Origin: Deltaproteobacteria bacterium
Lineage (GTDB): Bacteria; Myxococcota_A; Polyangia; JAAYKL01
Direction: 5' to 3'
NCBI GenBank assembly: GCA_016935665.1
Contig: JAFGQN010000193.1
Coordinates: 1 to 57,596, forward strand
DNA: 57,596 bases
Below are positions 53,272 to 57,596 of this stretch, one piece after another (the first letter of the stretch is position 1; each line of letters starts with the position of its first letter). A program made the translations under genes and the position numbers. Below the pieces are notes generated by a model. It searched no databases and was not told where the DNA came from. It saw nothing but the letters and a program-made list of their open reading frames with translations.

Positions 53272-54813
53272 ATGAGCAAAGTGATTTATGCATTTCTAAT
53301 TTTTGTTTTCTCGCTGTGGGGTTGTTCCTCTGATACCGATGACAAAGGGAGTGGCGGAAAAACAGATACGACGAATGACAGCGAACGCAGCGGCGGAGAG
53401 GAGCTTACTGTTGATATTGACGATGTTCTTTCCTTTGGCCCCCTCGACTACGAAAATATCAGGGCGGCTACCATCCACATCGCTCAGACAGCGCGGGGCG
53501 CGGATACCGGAAATGATGCCGCCAACGTCCATTCTATCGGGTGGTTTAATGATATTTCAAACTGGGGAACCGGTACTGGTCAAATAGCGCCCGGCGCGGT
53601 GGTGGCCTTTCATGATGAAATTACGACGGCGTTAACAATACAGGGAGACGGCGCAACGGGAGAGGGCCAAAGCATACAGATTGATTTTTCAGACGCAACG
53701 CTAAACACTCCCCAACCAGTAAAGATTCATTTTAACGGGCATAAACATATTACGGTTTCCAGGGTCACATTTGACAGCAGTATCAACTCCGGAGTTCTAT
53801 TTCAGCTGGGGCAGAGCGCGGACTTTGCACGAATTCAGGACTGCAGCTACACCGGTTCGTTTGATAGCGAAGCAGACGCGATATATCACCAGTATGCCGC
53901 GAACAGTTTGATTGAAGGAAATACCTTTATCAATGTCAGGCAGGGAATCTATGGTGATTCGCTCCTGAACCACAATATCACCATAAGAAACAACACGATT
54001 TTAGGCTGCACCGGTGCGGTCGATATGGCACAGGATATTGTCCGCTTTGGGGATGCCTGCAATGTTCTCATCGAAGGAAATCATTTCGCCGTCCGGAAGG
54101 ATGTGTATCCCAACAATATGGATGACGATCATAGCGATGTTCTGCAAACCTACAGAAAGGGAGGTGGCAATGCCTCGTATGTGGAAAACTGGGTGATTCG
54201 TTATAATCTATTTGAACTGGACACCCCCAACCCGAACCACAGAAGCTGGATGATGGTGGGAGATCCAAATGGGATTTTTGTTATTTACAGCAATGTTTTC
54301 CTTGGGACGTCCGGGGGAAGTCAGGCGAATGGGATACGGATGGGGGCAATGGCGTCCGATGGCGCAGTGGAAATCTGTAATAATACCTTTGTTGTCAAAG
54401 GCGGTCCCAATAACCTGATTTACCTGGATGCCAATGACACCTATCGATTATTAATGAAAAACAACATATTTCACGCGTCCATTCCAATATCCATCATTAG
54501 CAGGATTCCCGCAAGGACAACACGCAGCAACAACATTTACTACGGTGCCCAAAATTTTTCATTTGTTGGCGGTGACGCGGACGCGTGGCTTAGCGGGATT
54601 GAAGGGTCCATTAACGGCCAGGATCCGATGTTCATGGATTTTGATTCAAATGATTTTAGAATACAAGCCACATCTCCGGCAAAAGACAACGGCATTTCTT
54701 TAGGTAAGGCCTATGATACAGGTCTGAATAATTCTTCACCGGTCTCATTTCCGAATCCATCCCGAATTTTGCGTTCCGCTGACAACAGGTGGAATACCGG
54801 CGCATACGAGTAA
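53272..54813 (+). CDS. Lipoprotein with right-handed parallel beta-helix
   Basis: A 513-residue lipoprotein with lipobox FVFSLWGCSSD (Cys18) and a short Asp/Ser/Gly linker. A right-handed parallel beta-helix follows (about 60-505). Turns are visible as HKHITVSRVTFDSSINSGVL, NSLIEGNTFINVRQGIYG, NHNITIRNNTILGC, NVLIEGNHFAVR and VEICNNTFVVKGGP. It ends with PAKDNGISLGKAYDTG and WNTGAYE, the usual close of secreted beta-helix proteins. Its fold is like the lipoprotein at 46958 but the stalk is much shorter. AAGGAG lies before the ATG. Substrate is unknown, probably a polysaccharide. Confidence 0.82.
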   Translation: MSKVIYAFLIFVFSLWGCSSDTDDKGSGGKTDTTNDSERSGGEELTVDIDDVLSFGPLDYENIRAATIHIAQTARGADTGNDAANVHSIGWFNDISNWGTGTGQIAPGAVVAFHDEITTALTIQGDGATGEGQSIQIDFSDATLNTPQPVKIHFNGHKHITVSRVTFDSSINSGVLFQLGQSADFARIQDCSYTGSFDSEADAIYHQYAANSLIEGNTFINVRQGIYGDSLLNHNITIRNNTILGCTGAVDMAQDIVRFGDACNVLIEGNHFAVRKDVYPNNMDDDHSDVLQTYRKGGGNASYVENWVIRYNLFELDTPNPNHRSWMMVGDPNGIFVIYSNVFLGTSGGSQANGIRMGAMASDGAVEICNNTFVVKGGPNNLIYLDANDTYRLLMKNNIFHASIPISIISRIPARTTRSNNIYYGAQNFSFVGGDADAWLSGIEGSINGQDPMFMDFDSNDFRIQATSPAKDNGISLGKAYDTGLNNSSPVSFPNPSRILRSADNRWNTGAYE

Positions 54814-55170
54814 AACAGTATCGTAAATATCCGAGACCAACTTTGGGGTCACAGATGTTTACAATAGAAACTTTTTCAAAATACCGTTGCGTCCATTGCT
54901 CATTAAATCGCCACATGAAGAAATTATCACTTTATCAGGAACGCGAGAACCCATCGCCTCTTGAGCAAATATCAATCGGCGACATATTTATCAGTTGCCA
55001 TGCGTTTCTTTTTAAAGCCAATTCGCAATCGCCATTATCTTGTCGTCCATAAATGTGACAACACCATATGAATGGGCTAAACTTCATTCAGGAATCTGTA
55101 AATGTGCGCCACTATGTATTGCAAATTTTCGATATGGTAATAATATTAGCTGCTTAAGTTAAGGAACGGC
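54814..55170. other. 357-bp intergenic region
   Basis: This lies between the beta-helix lipoprotein and the second kinase gene. It is AT-rich towards the kinase start (TATGGTAATAATATTAG just before AAGGAACGGC), so the kinase promoter is probably there. No gene or RNA seen. Confidence 0.45.
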
Positions 55171-56502
55171 ATGATAGAACGAATTGGCAACTGCAGAATT
55201 ATCGAAGAAGTCGGCGCTGGCGGCATGGCCGTGGTGTACAAGGCCATTCAGGAGCCTCTGGGCAGAACGGTTGGTATCAAGGCGCTAAAATCTTCCATTG
55301 CAGTTGAAACCCAGTTCGCCGAGCGATTTGAACGGGAAGCCCGTTTTATGGCATCGCTTCAGCAGGAAAATATCATCAACGTCTATGATTTCATCAAATA
55401 TGGTGGCACGATGTTCATCGTGATGGAGTACGTGGAAGGGATTGACCTGTACGATTTGCTCGACAAATTTAAAAAAATTCCGGTGGAAGCGGCCACCATT
55501 ATCGCGCTGCAAGTGGCCCGGGCACTGAATCACGCACACTTTCGCGGTATTATTCACCGGGACATCAAACCCGCCAATGTGATGATTTCCAAACGCGGTG
55601 ATGTAAAACTGATGGACTTTGGCATTGCCCGTGATGAAACCCTCTCCGATTTGACCGAAACAGGGACCGGGTTGGGAACGCCTTCCTATATGTCCCCGGA
55701 ACAGATTCTGGGAGACAAACTCGACCAGCGCACCGATATCTGGTCTCTGGGCGTCGTGTTCTACCAGATGCTGTGTGGTAAAAAGCCGTTCATTGAAGAT
55801 GCCAAACGATCTGTGCTGCAGAAAATCCGGCTGGACAGGTACGTACCGGTACGCAAACTCAATTCCAGGGTCCCACGGGTTCTTGAGCGCATCCTGGGAC
55901 GCTGTATGGAAAAACAGCCGGCAGATAGATATCCCTCCATGCAGGCGCTCATCCACGATCTCGAAGATTTTCTCGCTTCGCGTGTGGTGGTGAATTACAA
56001 CGCGTGGATGGTGAAATACCTTTTGGAATCCAATGTTGTATCAGATGACGAGGCCAGCGGTATCCTGACCGCCGGGGCACTGCGGGAAGGGGGAAAAGTG
56101 GTGCGCGAAGATCGCCGTGCCCTGCGCAATATCGGCGTGGTGCATGCGGCCGTGCTGGCGGTTTTCCTGTTTGCGGGAATTGTGATTCAGCTCGCTTCCC
56201 AGGAACCGTCCTATACCAGTGAAAAAGTGGTCGCGGTGACCAGTCCGGCGGACATGGGGCATTTGAAAGTAGTTGCCGTGCCATGGGCCAAGGTACTCGT
56301 TGATAACGAGGAGGTGGCCCTCACGCCGATTGCAGCGCCCATATCTTTGCCTGCCGGCAAACATTTCGTTGAGTTAATCAATCCGTATTTCAAACCCAGA
56401 AAGCTGGAGATAGATATTCAACCCAAACAGACACTCGAAATAGTCGAAGAATTGGCGCTGGATGCAGGAGCGCCGCCTGAAAATCCACACGAAAAAAAAT
56501 AA
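55171..56502 (+). CDS. Hanks-type serine/threonine kinase with periplasmic PEGA domain
   Basis: A 443-residue membrane kinase. The kinase domain (about 5-270) has GAGGMAVVYKA (Gly-rich loop), VGIKALK with the ATP Lys, the catalytic loop IIHRDIKPANVMI with the normal Lys, MDFGIARDETL, and GTPSYMSPEQILGDKLDQRT. One transmembrane helix (VVHAAVLAVFLFAGIVIQLA) leads to an extracellular PEGA domain (about 365-435: HLKVVAVPWAKVLVDNEEVA; GKHFVELINPYFKPRKLEID). PEGA is thought to bind partners or the wall. The stop shares one base with the ATG of the LysM gene, so the pair is coupled. Start at 55171 follows AAGGAACGGC. Confidence 0.93.
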   Translation: MIERIGNCRIIEEVGAGGMAVVYKAIQEPLGRTVGIKALKSSIAVETQFAERFEREARFMASLQQENIINVYDFIKYGGTMFIVMEYVEGIDLYDLLDKFKKIPVEAATIIALQVARALNHAHFRGIIHRDIKPANVMISKRGDVKLMDFGIARDETLSDLTETGTGLGTPSYMSPEQILGDKLDQRTDIWSLGVVFYQMLCGKKPFIEDAKRSVLQKIRLDRYVPVRKLNSRVPRVLERILGRCMEKQPADRYPSMQALIHDLEDFLASRVVVNYNAWMVKYLLESNVVSDDEASGILTAGALREGGKVVREDRRALRNIGVVHAAVLAVFLFAGIVIQLASQEPSYTSEKVVAVTSPADMGHLKVVAVPWAKVLVDNEEVALTPIAAPISLPAGKHFVELINPYFKPRKLEIDIQPKQTLEIVEELALDAGAPPENPHEKK

Positions 56503-57425
56503 TGATGCGATTCAAAATCTCCATATTATTGCTTGTTGTGCTTTCAATCTGTGCTGCATCCAGGACAGCAAAGGCGTGGATTCATGTTGCCAGAGATGGG
56601 GAAACACTGGAGCAACTCTCCAATTTCTATTATGGCTCCCCCGACAAAGCCATCATTATTCGCGCGGCCAACGGCTTTATGCATCCGGATGATGGTTCCG
56701 TTCTGCAGGGGGAACGGATTGAAATACCCGGTGTGACATACCATCAGGTAGAGAAAAACGAAGATTGGTATTCTCTGGCCAATCGCTACCTGGGCTCTTC
56801 AAGCCGCGCCAAATTCCTGGCCGAGTTAAACAGTCGAAAGGTGGAAACATCTGTGGCGGCGGGGCAGATTGTCAAAATTCCCTACCAGTTGCTCTACATT
56901 TTTGCGCCGGACGAAACCATCAAGAGTGTTACGCGGCTCTTTATGGGCGCCAAACGCTCGCCCCGATGGCTGCTCGCCTACAATCTAAAAAAGAAAAAGA
57001 AGTACGGCAGAGGCGATGCACTGCTGATTCCACTGATCAACGTGGAATACACCGATGCCGCAAAAAAGGAGATTGACAAACGCAAAACCAGGCAATTCTC
57101 CCAGGAAGACAAAGAAGCGCAGATTCAGGCGGTGGCGCAGATTTCAAAACTCCGTGAATCCTATGCGAAAGGGAAATACCTGGAAATCGTTGTGATTGGA
57201 CAAAAACTGCTGGCCAACCGCCGCCTCACCAATCCGCAAAAAGTGGGGGTTTACCAGTACCTGGCGTTCGCGTATGTTGCGTTTGATGAAAAACCGCTTG
57301 CAGAATCGGCATTCAGGAAAGCACTTGAATTACAGCCTTCCATGGAATTGTCACCAATTACAGTGTCGCCAAAGATTCTGCAGGTCTTCCAGAAAGTGCA
57401 AAATAAATTGTTGTCCAAACCATAA
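56502..57425 (+). CDS. Exported LysM/TPR-like peptidoglycan-binding protein
   Basis: A 307-residue exported protein with signal peptide (KISILLLVVLSICAASRTAK). Three LysM-type repeats follow: about 25-72 (IHVARDGETLEQLSNFYYGS, then LQGERIEIPG), about 74-125 (YHQVEKNEDWYSLANRYLGS, then AAGQIVKIP) and about 128-178 (YIFAPDETIKSVTRLFMGAK, then GDALLIPL). A helical segment comes next with a TPR-like unit near the end (FAYVAFDEKPLAESAFRKAL, then ELQPSMELSP). LysM modules bind peptidoglycan or chitin. It starts inside the kinase stop codon (TAATG), so it is probably the periplasmic partner or wall sensor of that kinase. Confidence 0.85.
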   Translation: MMRFKISILLLVVLSICAASRTAKAWIHVARDGETLEQLSNFYYGSPDKAIIIRAANGFMHPDDGSVLQGERIEIPGVTYHQVEKNEDWYSLANRYLGSSSRAKFLAELNSRKVETSVAAGQIVKIPYQLLYIFAPDETIKSVTRLFMGAKRSPRWLLAYNLKKKKKYGRGDALLIPLINVEYTDAAKKEIDKRKTRQFSQEDKEAQIQAVAQISKLRESYAKGKYLEIVVIGQKLLANRRLTNPQKVGVYQYLAFAYVAFDEKPLAESAFRKALELQPSMELSPITVSPKILQVFQKVQNKLLSKP

Positions 57426-57567
57426 CCGGCCGTACAATTTCCCATTAATAGGTGTCAAAAATTTCCGTTCTGAATGTTGTTTGATTACAACTGATGAATA
57501 AAGAATGAATTGATACCCTGCGGGCGCGTTTAATAAGGTATTTACCTAACCCATTGGAGAAATCAGA

Positions 57568-57596
57568 ATGAACACACAAAACAGGAATTCAAAAAT
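57568..57596 (+). CDS. Start of a gene cut by the window edge
   Basis: An ATG at 57568 with GGAGAAATCAGA before it opens a frame reading MNTQNRNSK up to the end of the window. Too short to identify. The spacing and ribosome site make a real start likely. Confidence 0.5.

Overview
The window reads as chromosomal DNA of a Myxococcota-like (deltaproteobacterial) bacterium. The case rests on several weak signs that agree. One Hanks-type kinase has the HRDISPSN catalytic loop common in myxobacterial kinases. There are many PEGA-domain proteins and an AgmX/PglI-type C-terminal domain. Secreted lipoproteins carry long Asp-Ser/Thr linkers, and one cellulase ends in a Cys-Gly-Cys / hydrophobic / Arg tail resembling a MYXO-CTERM sorting signal. 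Base composition looks mid-GC rather than the very high GC of cultivated myxobacteria, so a less studied lineage is likely. No rRNA, tRNA, CRISPR array, phage or integrase was seen.

Layout. (1) 0.4-3.2 kb: a WYL regulator, a VOC protein, an ICMT-like membrane methyltransferase and an unknown gene, all on the minus strand. (2) 3.4-10.6 kb: a complete, tightly coupled V-type ATPase operon (minus) in the order E, DUF2764, A, B, D, I, K. This is the compact chlamydia/spirochaete/Bacteroidetes type, and its K subunit keeps the known Na+-binding side chains. (3) 10.8-18.1 kb: a Yip1-like membrane protein, a QueD homologue, a PEGA protein, an AgmX-like protein, a DsbD with an extra TlpA-like domain, and a response regulator with a degenerate GGDEF domain. 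(4) 18.1-29.1 kb (minus): a PP2C phosphatase, ndk, two unknown exported proteins, and a type IV pilus tip/minor pilin operon (FimT, PilV, PilW, PilX, PilY1 and a lipoprotein). (5) 29.3-34.5 kb: a DUF6599-like lipoprotein, a small membrane protein, and a coupled operon of kinase, TPR-PEGA protein and carbohydrate-binding lipoprotein. (6) 35.3-44.4 kb: an exported Pcm, a membrane sulfatase, a pectate lyase-like protein, an SLC12-type transporter, a serine hydrolase and an ExbD-like protein. (7) 44.5-54.8 kb: an accessory, surface-oriented region with a GH9 cellulase, two parallel beta-helix lipoproteins, a Cys-rich secreted protein, a broken Schlafen/AlbA gene, a decayed REP-type transposase and palindromic repeats. 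(8) 55.2-57.4 kb: a second kinase gene coupled to a LysM protein, then the first codons of another gene.

How the genes fit together. The window looks organised around envelope signalling and surface glycan handling. Two membrane kinases with periplasmic PEGA domains are each translationally coupled to a periplasmic partner (TPR-PEGA plus a carbohydrate-binding lipoprotein in one case, LysM in the other). A PP2C phosphatase could oppose them. Pectate lyase-like, GH9 and beta-helix proteins on Asp-Ser/Thr stalks suggest plant or algal polysaccharide degradation. The least described arrangements are the coupled kinase, TPR-PEGA and carbohydrate-binding lipoprotein operon, and the DsbD-TlpA fusion.
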